Part shown: in pieces, positions 45,331-57,375 of the stretch
How positions within the stretch are numbered: the stretch's first letter is position 1
How the letters are laid out: each line of letters begins with the position of its first letter
From: Zeugodacus cucurbitae
Lineage: Eukaryota; Arthropoda; Insecta; Diptera; Tephritidae
Reading direction: 5' to 3'
NCBI RefSeq assembly: GCF_028554725.1
Contig: NC_071668.1
Coordinates: 71,522,719 to 71,586,718, forward strand
Length of the DNA stretch: 64,000 nt
Translations under genes and position numbers: made by a program
Notes under the pieces: model-generated
Databases searched by the model: none
Told to the model about the DNA's origin: nothing
Seen by the model: the letters and a program-made list of their open reading frames with translations, nothing else

Positions 45331-47275
45331 TTAAGGAACTATACCTTAATAGAACTTTATTATCGTCAGTAACTAAAAAAAACACTAAAATTCCCTGTAG
45401 AGTATATTAGGATACTCATATTATAATGACCTTATAACAATCTACTGCTTCCAAGTCCAACCTCTCGACTAACAAATGGTTTTTCTGTGTTAGAGTTATG
45501 TTGGAGTAGGCTTTGTATCCCAAGATAATGTTTTTCACAAAATATAAATACGTGATGGAATAATATCCGATCGAAATCGGAAAATGTATACGTACAGATA
45601 TGTATATTATATAGCATAATTATGTAAAGAGAAGTCATTGATCTTACTGATTACACACCTCAAGTGTTTTTATCTAAATCGAGTTGTTTTACAATTTACC
45701 TTACGTTTTAACAATGATATGCACTGTTTGTAAGCTTTTATTATCCAATTTACCTGGAAAGAGAAGAACATAAATAATTATTTTTAAACATTTCATTATC
45801 AAAACATAAAGTAAAATATTTAAGAATAGCGAACGCTTAAAATTTAACTAATATACACGATACATGTAATAATAATTATTTATTTGTCATAAAAATTACA
45901 TTACCAGATACCAGTTTGCGAATGGAAAAAGGCAATAACAGCAATTGTAAACAAAGCAAAAAAATTACTATTAAAAATTCACAACTTGTTTTCGAACACT
46001 ATTTTTAAATGTCTGCTTGAAAATTGAATTATTCCAAATTTGTATGTATCATTAAAAGAATTATGCAGGTTGAATTGAATAAATTTTGGCAATGCCACAC
46101 CTAAATATCCACACCCACCATACCATAAACAGTTACAACATCAATAAACTGCAAGATGACAAAATCGAATGAACGAGTGGGTGCTCGAAGAAGCCAGCAC
46201 TTGACGGAAACAGCAAGTGTCGCTATGCGGCAAATAACCTTCAGTGGCTATGAAAATGTGGGAAACTTAAAATATGTCTGTCGTAATGTCTCGAGTGCAG
46301 CTTACTGTGTGTGTGTGACTATAATCATTGAAATGAGAATTTTCGAATGTCTAGAGTATGTTTGGGTATTCGTCACAAGCGGAAAGCGTTTTGTTTTTGG
46401 CGTGACTGCTGTTGCTACTGCAATTTCGTTGTGCATTTCATGAAATGCCAAAGTTCGCGCTGACTTCAGCAAAATACTGACTGTGCTAACACACTTATGT
46501 TTATTACATTGCTTACGATAGTTATAAAGTTACACTATAGATTTATAGAAGAGAGAAAGTGTTGCTCTCAATTTTGTAGTTTACAATAACAAAATTAATT
46601 AAAATTTTCAGCGTAAATTATGTGAGTTGAAAATGAGCGCGTTAAACATTAGTATAACTTCAAATTATTAAGTTATGGATTTGCATAAAATTGTTTCTTC
46701 AAATTCACAAATTTCAGAAAATTCGAAAATCCACTTTATTCTTCTTCTTTAACATGTCTCAAAAATGTTTGATAGCTGTTTGCGAAGAGGTCCTTGGTGA
46801 CGGCGATAACCTCTTACTTTGACTCAAATTTATGCCCGACGAGACTTTTTAATTGTTTGAAATCAAAAATAACTGTATTTGACGAATACAGATCATCGTG
46901 GAATTTCGTCAGGAGCGCTTGGCTCATCAAAAACCGACCTCCGACCACGTTTAAACCTGTTAAACCATTTTTTGACGATCTCCGATCAAGGAGAAGAGTC
47001 ACCGCCGTTGCAACGACAGTCGGGTCTTCGTAACCTTGATGGACACGAATTTTTATCCAGCCAAGGACAGTCAACTCGGCAGCATTCCTCACAGCAAAAC
47101 TTGAAGTCTGATTCGGCTAAAATGTTGACAGTAGCCTTCTAGAATGACCCAACCCTACACGATAGTAGTTTTCTTCATATAGTGACCATTCCTACAAATC
47201 GTACCACTCTCGTATGTTTAAATTCTAAATATGTAAAATTTATTTTAGTTATGATTTGAGGATTAGTTTTATATA
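45331..47275. other. Non-coding DNA with one possible transposase fossil
   Basis: No host gene seen. Bases 46780-47140 are notably GC-richer and open in several frames, which suggests a foreign (transposon) origin; see the fossil at 46743. Confidence 0.45.
46743..46925 (-). pseudogene. Possible mariner transposase C-terminal fossil
   Basis: Minus-strand reading gives DFKQLKSLVGHKFES, a stop, then EVIAVTKDLFANSYQTFLRHVK. The order and spacing resemble the end of mariner transposases (…F..LK..L.G..F.S.EEVI.A....F……). Catalytic blocks are not preserved. The assignment is weak. Confidence 0.3.
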
Positions 47276-47824
47276 CAGTGGAACTTCCAAAGATCTCCAT
47301 AACTCGAACACTTGAATTGACAATAGCGTTCAGAAGCCAAATTTCATACAAATTTCCTTCCCTAACTCGAATTTCTATAATTCGAAGTTCTCCATAACTC
47401 GAAATTCTGAAGTGGCAATAGAAGGCAACTTTCATACAAATTTCCTTCCATAAATCGAACTTTTTAGTAAGGACATAATACAAAAATTAAAATTTTACTA
47501 TCGCGGCAAAATTTTAACAGATTCCCTATATATCATATGGAGGCGAACAAAAAATATGATTTTACATTTAAGCATTGCAAAAATCATATAACAAAGGCAT
47601 AGGATACAGACGTCAAGAGCCAAACAATAGCAAACTGCAACCAAAAAAATTACATAATATATGATTTAACGTATGAATATAAAACTTTTTGCGAAGTAAA
47701 TAATTAAAACTGGCTATAAATCTATATTTTTCAGTTTTTTGACAAATTATATGTTTTAATGAAAATTCTATAACTCGAAGTTTTTTTGTGAATTATGGTG
47801 ATTCGAATTAGAGAAGTTCCACTG
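47276..47824. mobile_element. Pogo/Tc1-type MITE, enlarged rearranged copy (549 bp)
   Basis: The left end CAGTGGAACTTCCAAAGATC is preceded by TA; the right end is the inverted CAGTGGAACTTCTCTAATTC. Inside, the CCATAACTCGAA-type end sequence recurs several times, and an AT-rich insert of ~280 bp separates the last block. It looks like tandem or nested copies of the family at 36890. Confidence 0.7.
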
Positions 47825-49139
47825 TTTTTTAGACGCTGTCAGTAAAATCAGTAAATCAGTAAAATATTCACGGATTCTATTGAAAGCAGTGGACAGATTT
47901 AATATTTATTATATATACATATATATTATACTAATACATCGCCTGATCTTATATACACCATTGCGTCTTTATTTTCAAGCATATCTTCGCTTGATTCGTA
48001 AAATAATGGAATATTTCCTAGAACTTGCATTTAATTAAATTTAATAACTCAACGAAGCCGAAAATGCAAGTCATGCAAAAGATACAAATGTCCACCACAT
48101 CGCGTGCAGTGAAGAAATGAACTTTGACTGCAACTGATTAATCAATATTTTAATTGGCAACAAACAATAATAAAGAAATGCAAAATAAATATGTATCACA
48201 AGTCTTGGCACATTTACTTTTACTGCAAAAAGTGCTTCTGGCTTAACTGATTAACTAACGATTTCTACACAATTGCCTTTACTTCGCTGATATATCGCGC
48301 TTTTTGCTTTTCACTTTGCCTGTGACATATAAAAATCATTGTTCCATTGAGCGCACAATCACAACGCATGCCGGCGGTAATGAAAACGCGGATACAAAAA
48401 AAGCGATACTTTAAAAAGGCATGAGATACATAATCAAGGTGAAGCAAACGAAATAAATAAACAATAAACAAATCAAAAAAAAAAACAGTGCCAACAACAA
48501 ATACAGGTAAACAGACAAACCGGCGAACTAATAGATGTGTGCGCATGGCAAGAAAGAATGCAAAGCTTTCGCATACGATTTAGTTTCTAAGCCGCAATGC
48601 GGCTGTAAATACACCGTTGATTAATTTTCGATAAGGGAGCAAATACCTATGCGAATATTTACGTGGGTATGCATATTACTATACTATATATGTAAAATGT
48701 CTTTGCATACGAGCATTTCACCAATTTTACAACGCAAGCTTAAGAAAGTGGAATAATGCATTACGAGTGTATGGAAAATTGTTATAACGCGGGTGGTTGA
48801 ATATTGCACCGTAATCTAGAGTGTGTCGCTGCGCACTCACCGTGTGGGTGAACTGTAGATAGGTATGTATGCCTCAAGCCGCATGCAGGTTACATTAGCT
48901 GAAATGCTTTACTTCGCTTGGTTGGTTCGCCTGCTAGCTGGTTGGCCGTTGGCGTAACAGTCTACAGTAATGCCCGGAAGACATTTTCAATACCACGGCA
49001 CACAAATGTCATGATTAGGCTTTCGCATTAGCTATTCACCTTTCTTTACACGAAGACTAAATTTCAGTACTAAATTCCACGAGTTCATATTAGGGTGATC
49101 AGTTGCAATTTTTCAAACGAATATTCTTTATCTTTTTTT
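47825..49139. other. AT-rich non-coding DNA; nothing recognised
   Basis: No gene or bounded element is seen. Confidence 0.5.
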
Positions 49140-49159
49140 GGTTTTGCAAAGTAATATTT

Positions 49160-49600
49160 CTGCTTTTTCCCCGACTGGATAAGGAAGCGAAGCGAATTGG
49201 TCTGGTGGTAAACGAGGACAAGACGAAATATCTCCTGTCATCACACAAACAGTCAACGCATTCGCGCCTTGGCTCCCACGTCATACTTTTGAAGTCGTTG
49301 ATAGTTTCATCTAATTGGGAACCAGCGTTAACATCACCAACAACGTCAGTATCGAAATCTAACGCAGAATCACTCTTGCCAACAGGTGCTACTTTGGACT
49401 GAGAAGGCAATTGAAAAGTAATGTCTTCTATCGACGAACAAAAACCAAACTCTACAAGTCCCTTATTATTCCCGTCCTACTTTATGATGCAGAAGCGTAG
49501 ACGATGTCATCATCCGATGAGACAGCACTAGGAGTTTTCGAGAGAAAGGTTTTGCGGAAGATTTACGGCTCCTTAAACGATGCCTAAGCCAGTAAAGAAG
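49160..49600 (+). pseudogene. LINE reverse transcriptase fragment, 3' part, broken
   Basis: Plus-strand frames read LDKEAKRIGLVVNEDKTKYL, a typical reverse-transcriptase segment after the catalytic box, then after frame changes and stops RRTKTKLYKSLIIPVLLYDAEA and ETALGVFERKVLRKIYGSLND, the conserved region after the polymerase domain of non-LTR retrotransposons. Neither the FADD box nor an endonuclease is present. Confidence 0.8.
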
Positions 49601-50920
49601 AAGAAATTATTTAATTTGTTAATCAAATTAGTAGAGTTCGACCTGTATCGTACAAAAAACTCAGCATCGGCATCTTTTAATATTTTTTTTTTTGTTTGCG
49701 AAAGCTTAAGGTACAATATTTGTTGCTGATGCAAATTTGTTATTAATCATTTTATAAGTTTAAATAATTTATTTTATATATTTATTTATTAATTAAAATA
49801 TTAATATAATCACTTAAATACAATTTTCAAAATTAAAAAAAAATCGACATTTAAAAAATTAAAAAATTCCATCACCCTAATAGCCGCCACATTGCAATAT
49901 GAGTATGACTTTCAAGTGCAAAAGACGTCTGATGATCACAACTTCATTGTTTAGTTGTTGTTATTGTTCTTCATGTGCCATGACAAATGCCACTGAGTGG
50001 TAAGACATTTATTTCCTACATAAATTGTGCTTATACTGTTGTCACCGGCATTGTGAAGTTGGCCTTTAAATACATGCGACTGGAAGTATAAGCCTGCTTT
50101 AAACAAGTAATTTTAGTGGTTATATACGCCGGCAACGTTGATTCTATGAGAGTATATGTATATATTATACTATATTTTAGCCGTTAGCGCCAATATGCAC
50201 ATGCACCCTCAGTAGCGACACCGCAGGCAGTGGCACAATTACTTATTTTCTTTACATAAATTTTGTTCCAATGGAGATTCGTGTTTAAATGCATTTATGC
50301 AAAAACACGTTTTTATAAAAAAAAAAATGGCAATGATTTTGTGATATGAACCACGGTTGTTTGTGCTTTTCGAGACAAGAAATTCACAATACTTGAATAA
50401 AAATAGGTTCTTCTTCAAATTAATTCTTATTATTCTGCTCATACTTTTATCTCGTTTCCTCATTTTACAGCGAAGAAGTATCATTTTATAGCTAGCATAT
50501 AAAAACCGGCGATTGAGCTTTTTATTGCGCATGTCGTGGTAGTTTTATTGAAAATATTGTATTTTCTTGATTTTTATTATTATTACGCATTTATATTGGC
50601 TTTATAATGGTTGACTATATCCTCAAGATTAAAACGATAAATTTTAATCTTAAGATATGATAAATAAATACAGTAGTGGTCATAAAAATTCATCTATTTG
50701 AGTTTCATAAATGAAATGCAGTTTATTATTTTTAAATAACAATAAATAGCAACGATTTCCCGAGGAAACATCGAATAAAATAAATTGCTGAAAGTTCCAG
50801 GACTGACACTATCCGGAGATACAAGTAGAGGTACTTTTTTTAATAGTTTTTTTGACAGAACACGCATGAGTCGTGTCAAGCTGTCATGTTATTTTTGTTC
50901 AGCTTATTTGGCATTTTATC
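49601..50920. other. AT-rich non-coding DNA; nothing recognised
   Basis: No gene is seen. Bases 50820-50920 probably belong to the left flank of the transposon remnant that follows. Confidence 0.5.
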
Positions 50921-51449
50921 ATGAAAAGACTTATGCCTGAACAACGTTTACAAATTGTTCAACTTTATTACAAAAATTTATGTCGCAACATGCTACATAA
51001 TCGGCCTACTGAGCGTACTATTCGCAACATATCTTGAGACCCAGGATTCAAGATAATATTCGATTGAATAGACCACGTCCAGCACGTGTGGAACGACTTA
51101 TAGTATTTTACCTCGAGATCTCAAATTGAAAGCGTACAAAATACAGCTTGTACAAGAATTGAACCCGCTCGACCTTCTCAAACGACCTTTAGGCTCTTGA
51201 AATTTTCCAAGAAAATCCGATGTTTTCGAATCAAATTCTGTTCAGCCACCAAGATCATGTGATATCACACCGTTACACATTTTCCTGTGGGGATATGTAA
51301 AGTTTCACGCCTATGCGGACAATCTCGCTTCGATTCAGGCCTTGGAGCAAAGCATCACCCGTGTCATTCGTGAGTTACCAGTCGAAATTATCGAACGACG
51401 TATTGAAAATTGGACACAACGGATGGACGTAGCCGCGGCCAACATTTAA
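50921..51449 (+). pseudogene. Mariner/IS630-type transposase remnant, internally deleted
   Basis: The 5' piece begins MKRLMPEQRLQIVQLYYKN and runs through NRPTERTIRNI before a stop; a further fragment LPRDLKLKAYKIQLVQELNP lies about 100 bp on. The 3' piece reads PPRSCDITPLHIFLWGYVKF, then ALEQSITRVIRELPVEIIER and NWTQRMD. These are the DNA-binding and final catalytic-Asp regions of an insect DDxD transposase family. The central catalytic block is missing. Confidence 0.85.
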
Positions 51450-51545
51450 CATAATCAACATAAACTTTAAAAAATAAATGCAAAACAATATTTTTCCTTT
51501 AGTAAAAATAAAAGTATCATGTACAAAGCTTCTTCTAAACAAGTG

Positions 51546-52022
51546 CGGAAGGGCTAAGTTCGGTTGTGACCGAACATTTTATACTCTCGCAATTTATTTA
51601 TTTAAAATTATATAATACACAATTTGACCCACATATTCGTGAAAGTTGGAAACCCTAACGTTAGGTTAGAAGCACAGAGTTCCTCATGTTCGATATATGG
51701 GGCCTTGAAAACCTGTGGTCCGATTTCGGTGTTTTCCGTTACTGAATTAAAGCATTTTTAGTTGTTTTCAACATAACCTTTGTATGGGAGGTGGGCGTGG
51801 TTATAATCCGATATCCTCCATTTTTGGACTATATAAGGAAATGCCTGAAAAAACGACTCCTGAGAATTTCATCAAGATATCTTAATTTTTACTCAAGTTA
51901 CAGCTTGCACAGACGGACGGACAGACAGACATCAATCTCGTTTAGTTTTGGGTGTTACAAACAACCGTTATGTGAACAAAACTATAATACTCTCTTTAGC
52001 AACTTTGTTGCGAGAGTATAAA
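51546..52022. repeat. Interspersed repeat with TTATACTCTCGCAA inverted ends (~480 bp)
   Basis: TTATACTCTCGCAA near 51580 is inverted as TTGCGAGAGTATAA near 52008. Just outside the left arm is GCTAAGTTCGG..GTGACCGAAC, itself a small palindrome (CGGTTGTGACCG). Inside are a GTGGGCGTGGTTAT block and GGACGGACAGACAGAC. I recall this arrangement as abundant in tephritid genomes. The class is uncertain. Confidence 0.6.
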
Positions 52023-54324
52023 AAACATGTTGGGAAAAATGTTAAGAGTTCACTTTTCTGGGATGCGAACTGTGCTAGAAATATATTATAGCGCATATGT
52101 CTCCAATTTTCTATAACCTACTGTAGTTGAAATCTGCTCAATAGAAAGCGATCACAATAAATAATGGTACATGGCATCAATTAAAAACGATTAAAAATTA
52201 ATTGTGAACTTCGATCGGAATAAAAACCTTATGAGCCAATAAATACCGAGCTAAAGGTTTAAGAGCGTGCTTACATTTATACTATAGAAATGCATAATTT
52301 AATGTACATTAAAAACATGGAAAAAAAAGCTGAATATATTGAGAATGTAGTTTAATAGTGGTTAATGCTTTGTGATCATTCGATTTACATATAATAAACC
52401 AATAGTCACATAGACGCCATTAAAACTGCAGAGCTAAAGTCAAGCGGCGACCGCAGTAGCCTAGTAGATGACTCATGGCTTAGCTGATCGCGGTTTTAAA
52501 TATATTTTTAAAGCAGAAAAATTTTTCCTCGACAAGCAATACGTCAGACGATCGGAAACTGTAATAAAACTCGATATATATACATATTTTATATACCAAA
52601 TATTTCACACTCTCTCTTTCTCGAACTCTCTATCTCTCTCTCTTTACTAAAATGACCTTATTAACTTTCTAAATAAGGCAGATATTATTACGAAATGTTG
52701 ACGAATTAATGATGAATGAATATTAATGAAAATGCCCACAAAGGTTTTAGACAAGCCACATTACTAGCGTCTTCAGGTCTGCACTTATGCTTAAGTTACG
52801 AAAATTAACCCACGAACCGTGTAGCTTTCGTGCTAGCAAAACAAAAGTGTGTTAGCTTAATTAACTAAATATGTAAGTTAAAAGGTACGCACTTCACCTA
52901 TGATGCTTAAATCTTAATTATTCAAAATGGTGCAAAGAGTTTAGCGCATGAGCTGTGTGTAATTACGTGTTAACAAAGAGTGTATTAGTAAGAAAAAGTA
53001 TATGTAGGGGGCTTCAATGTCGCTAATGACATACGACGTGTCTGCATGTATAGTAACGACGTTAGAAAAAGTTACGGAAAAGCGTAAGCAAAGTAATGCA
53101 AACAAAACATAGCCATTTAAGAATATAGAAAAAGCTGCAGACAAGCAAAGATTATAGTATTTATTGATATTAATATTAGATATGCGTATGCAAACACACT
53201 AAAAGGCGCACACAAAAAGTTCAAAGTGAAAGGTAGTAAATGGTTTAGAAAAAGAAACGTATATAACACACAGCAGAAAGGCACGCAAGGTCATTTAAGA
53301 GGCGACGATTACGTCTTTGTTAATGACGGCAACGTTTCGAAAAAAAGTGTATTTTTTTTAAACCGCAACGGATAAATGTATATAATACGTTTACACAGCT
53401 AAAAGTTGAAATTTTTTATTTAATTACCACAGCACATTTTCACTCCGCATGCATCGCGTGACAAACGTCTGCATTAGATATGTATGACGAGCGCAAATCC
53501 TTGAACTTTTCACATACTTTCGATAGTTTTAATGCCATGCTACAAGCACATACATATCTACATATGTAGACAGTATATATAGAATACTCAAGCATTTAGC
53601 AACTAACAATGTATAATGCACAGCTGAGCGCGCAAGGAAGCACTCATCACAGCAGCATCCATTGTTACTTGTGCGAAACTATCCGTAACCTAACCTAGCT
53701 TTTACCATATTTCTTTTTGTTTTGGTTGGCGCTTGGCAATGTGCGTTGGCAAACAAGTGCTGGCATTATTATTTTTGTTTTTGATGGTGTTTTAGTTTTA
53801 CGTTTTGCATTCTTATGTGTATATTTTAAGAACAAAAACGTTTCTCATGGCAAAATCCAGTGGTAATGCAGAGCACGCGATTTATCATATGAGATAATGC
53901 AACAGTAGATTGGAGATGAATAGAAGAACCGAAAGCGCGTTGGAAGATGTTTCTTTTGTGTGCGGACGAGTACATGGTTGTGTTTAAAAATTTAATCCAT
54001 AGTCTAAATTTGCATTCATATTTGCAGCTCTGTATTAACTGTAATAAATTCACACGCCGCATAGTTTAGTCTATTTTATTTTAATTTCTAGGCATCTTGT
54101 TGTATTTGTTGAAGCGGTAACCTAATGAATCGACAAGCCTATATCAATTGTCATCTAACGGGAGGTCCAGGAAATGAGTTGTTTCGATAGGGTCTGAACA
54201 AAGGAAAAGGAGTGTTGGATGAGTGCGGTTTACTTGGATTGCAAATAGGTGGTTATTGTCATGCGGAACTCTTTGCATGCAGCACATATATTGAGTATGT
54301 CGGGGTTCAGTCTGGTGAATAGGA

Positions 54325-54325
<1 letters not shown>
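52023..54325. other. AT-rich non-coding DNA with a CT-rich stretch
   Basis: A (CT)n-like run lies at about 52607-52643. Otherwise no gene, RNA or bounded element was recognised. Confidence 0.5.
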
Positions 54326-54359
<34 letters not shown>

Positions 54360-54905
54360 GCGTAGAAACCGCTTAAGCGATTATAGCCGAATCCACCAGA
54401 GCGCGCCACTCGTTCCTCCTTTTTTCCTTTTTGGCACAAACTGGAAACACCAAGTGAAGCCAGGTCACTTTGCACTTGGTCTTTCCACCGGAGTGGAGGT
54501 CGTCCTCTTCCGCGGCTTCCTCCAGCGGGTACTGCATCGAACACTTTCAGAGCTGTAGTGTTTTCGTCCATTCGGACAACATTACCTAGCCAGCGAAGCC
54601 GCTGTCTTTTTATTCGCTGAACTATGTCAATGTCGTCGTATAAATCGTACGGCTCATCGTTCCATCGTCTTGGGGGATGGGGTCATATGTAGAAGTTCAC
54701 GCAAGTGAGGAAAGTTTCTGATTGCCATTCACTTGGGAGCGGCCAGGAACGATTCTTTTACATATGACTCAAGCAGCTCACGACTTCCCCTATCCCCTGG
54801 GTAGCCAACAGACATCCGTTTGAAGGCGAGCTAAAGTGAGGAGGCGAAGCCCGCTTCTGCGGTTGTGCGTAGGGTTTGGGACCCACCACATAAAAAAACC
54901 TCTCC
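54326..54905 (-). mobile_element. Deleted, non-autonomous LINE copy with (TA)n tail, minus strand
   Basis: Read on the minus strand, a GC-richer 5' segment (54905-54660, containing GGTGGGTCCCAAACCC and GCGGGCTTCGCCTCCTCAC) is joined directly to the end of a reverse-transcriptase ORF: DIDIVQRIKRQRLRWLGNVV, RMDENTTALKVFDAV, GGSRGRGRPPLRWKDQV. A short 3' end follows, with a (TA)n microsatellite at 54327-54356. The polymerase core is absent. Its C-terminal block is of the same type as the fragment at 49160. Confidence 0.8.
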
Positions 54906-56630
54906 AATGAATAGGAGTTAAAGCTGCTACATTATCCAGATCGAAATTGAGTGAGAGTCACTTTAGTTTCGCGAGGCAACTTAAGCTCGGTGTCTACAAT
55001 AGGTGCTGATTTATCTCCAAGTACACCAAGTTCACGGGAAGGAAGACGATGAAAGTGTTAATGGCTCTTCTGTGAAGGGCGTTCAGTACTTGTCGAAAGT
55101 CTGTCGCATCCGAAGTCCGGTCGACATAGTTCTATAAGTCTTAGGCCTCTTCGTTGCTTACTGTTTATGAACTACTTTTATAGATTTCTTTAAAATTTGA
55201 ATAATGAATTAGACAAGTTTAGGGTCTCAAAAAACTCAAGAAACCGAAGAATTTCCTATAATATATGCAAAAAGATAGCCGAGTTGAAGTGTTCGTTTTT
55301 CACTCGGATACATGAGAATGCATTTTAAATTGCATCTAAACACTCATAAAGCAATTGAGCGAAAATTACAACGTTAATTTAACATGACTCAGCATTTAAA
55401 ATCAATTTATGCTTATCTCTTTCCGTACCATCTTCGTCTTACTATAAATAATAATAATTTATTAACACGTTTGTAGCGCTTGCATTAGTCGTTTTTTAAG
55501 ATCCTATGCATGAGAATGAGAAAAGGTTGTGGGATAGCGTCTAAATGATGAATTCAATAGAAGATTGTAAGTATTTTTAAACAGTGACTAAATAAGCAAT
55601 ATTTATTATCACAAAATAGCATATATAGCGAAGAAAGCGAGACGCCTACTTTGTAGATACTCGTATAAGCGTCATACTTTGCACAGCCAACGTATTGACA
55701 CAAAGCAGTCCGCATTTAACAATGAATTCGCTCGTATTTACTTACAATATTTGTATTATAAATGGCTGTAATAATCAGTGTACAGTGTATAGTGTTAACG
55801 AACTCAAGTTCAATTGCCAACACACAAAGCACAAAGTAAACTGACTAGCCGACTGACTACCCACTGGAGAAGCGAGACACTGAGCTGAGCATTCTCCAGG
55901 CAATAAAAAACGAAAATCACAATAATAAATATTATTAAAAGAGTAATAATAGGCTTAACAAAATAACAATTATTTTTTCAATAATGCCGTTCCATTTGAA
56001 TTTGCACATGACACATGTAAATTGCAATGCTTTTTAGCGACAATTTAGTATAATAAAACGGGAAACACAACTCTGTATGCGTTTACTTTGTGCACATTCA
56101 TCTCTCTACTTGTTTTAATATTTTTAAAAATTTGCTATTTTTAGTGCATATGATAATTAATACGCCTAACACACTTGCAATATTTGATAAAACAATTTAC
56201 TTCGTCTGTTGCCAATATTTACATGTGCACTTGCCGTTTTATATCTTTATGGCTTGAACTGGACATTAGCAAGTCATCAATTCATTTTGACAGCTAGCAG
56301 ATAATGATATGCAAATAACTCAAGTATAAATTGAGTGGGAGCTGTCGTGTCAACATTAATGGGAAGTGAGTGAAGTTATCAAGAAAATAATGCTAGAAAA
56401 GTGAATAAAGTGGAAACCCTGATTGGTTGGTTGGTTGAAAATAGAGGTTGCAAGTGCGCTTGATAGTAAGCAGCCCTTTTCAAGCTTCCATTTGGACCTA
56501 ATAAAATTTTCACACAGTAGTTAATTGAACAATTAACCGGCCTTTGCTCGATTAAAGCGCTGGTTTAGATCGATTTACAATACAAAATAAAAATCTATTT
56601 TTTTTCCTTAATTCTTAATCGGATACAAAT
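54906..56630. other. Non-coding DNA; nothing recognised
   Basis: No coding frame, RNA gene or bounded element seen. A short block at 55800-55900 rich in GACTAGCCGACTGACTACC-like sequence has no assigned role. Confidence 0.5.
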
Positions 56631-57375
56631 TAGTGATGAGCGATATTTCACTACCGGTGATTTGATTTAAATAATTTGAGTTCGATCACAGTAGCTATAG
56701 AGAAGTTCAGTGCTTTTGTTCGATCACAGTACATATAGGTGTTCAGTAATTCTAATTCGATCACTATAGCAATAACAGTTCAATAATTCTAATTCGATCA
56801 CTGTAGCAATAGCAGTTCAGTAATTCTAATTCGATCACTATAGCAATAACAGTTCAATAATTCTAGTTCGATGACTGTAGCAATAGCAGTTCAGTGATTC
56901 TAATTCGATCACTGTAACAATATCAGTTCGAAAGTAGCAATCACTGTTCAGTACCAGTATCAGTTCGAAAGGAGCAATCACTGTTTAGTAACAATATCAG
57001 TTCGAAAGTAGCAATCACTGTTCAGTAACAATATCAGTTCGAAAGTAGCAATCACTGTTCAGTGGTCACAGTAGAAATTTTAGTTGTGATTTCGATAATT
57101 TTGGATACGGTGATTACAAAAGCAGTTAAATGTACCCAAAATGTATTAATTAGTTAATAGTGATTACAAAAGCAGGTAAATTTTGGATATTGTTAAAAAT
57201 GTATATGTAAAAAATTAAAAAAAAAAAATGGAGTACAAATTCTCATAAATTCGTTTTTTTTGTTGTGATCGCAATAGCAATAAAATCGCAATCGCAATAG
57301 CAATAAAAAATCACTGTGATTTAAAAGTAGCAATCACTGAAATTGATTCAAAAATAGCAATATCGCTCATCACTA
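56631..57375. mobile_element. hAT-type MITE (745 bp) with perfect 8-bp duplication
   Basis: The element begins TAGTGATGAGCGATATT and ends with its inverse AATATCGCTCATCACTA (one base offset). ATACAAAT flanks it on both sides (56623-56630 and 57376-57383), the 8-bp duplication of hAT transposons. There is no transposase. The interior is dominated by 37-bp tandem repeats. Confidence 0.92.
56690..57064. repeat. 37-bp tandem repeats in two variants inside the hAT MITE
   Basis: TCACTGTAGCAATAGCAGTT-type units (about 56690-56930) and TCACTGTTCAGTAACAATAT-type units (about 56930-57064) both recur every 37 bp. The spacing was measured at 56761, 56798, 56941, 56978 and 57015. The variants share TCACTGT and CAGTTC blocks, so both probably derive from one ancestral unit. 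Confidence 0.85.

Noticed and set aside
52607..52643. (CT)n run as a GAGA-factor promoter element
   Set aside because: Simple repeats are common in fly introns and no transcription start or gene is evident nearby.
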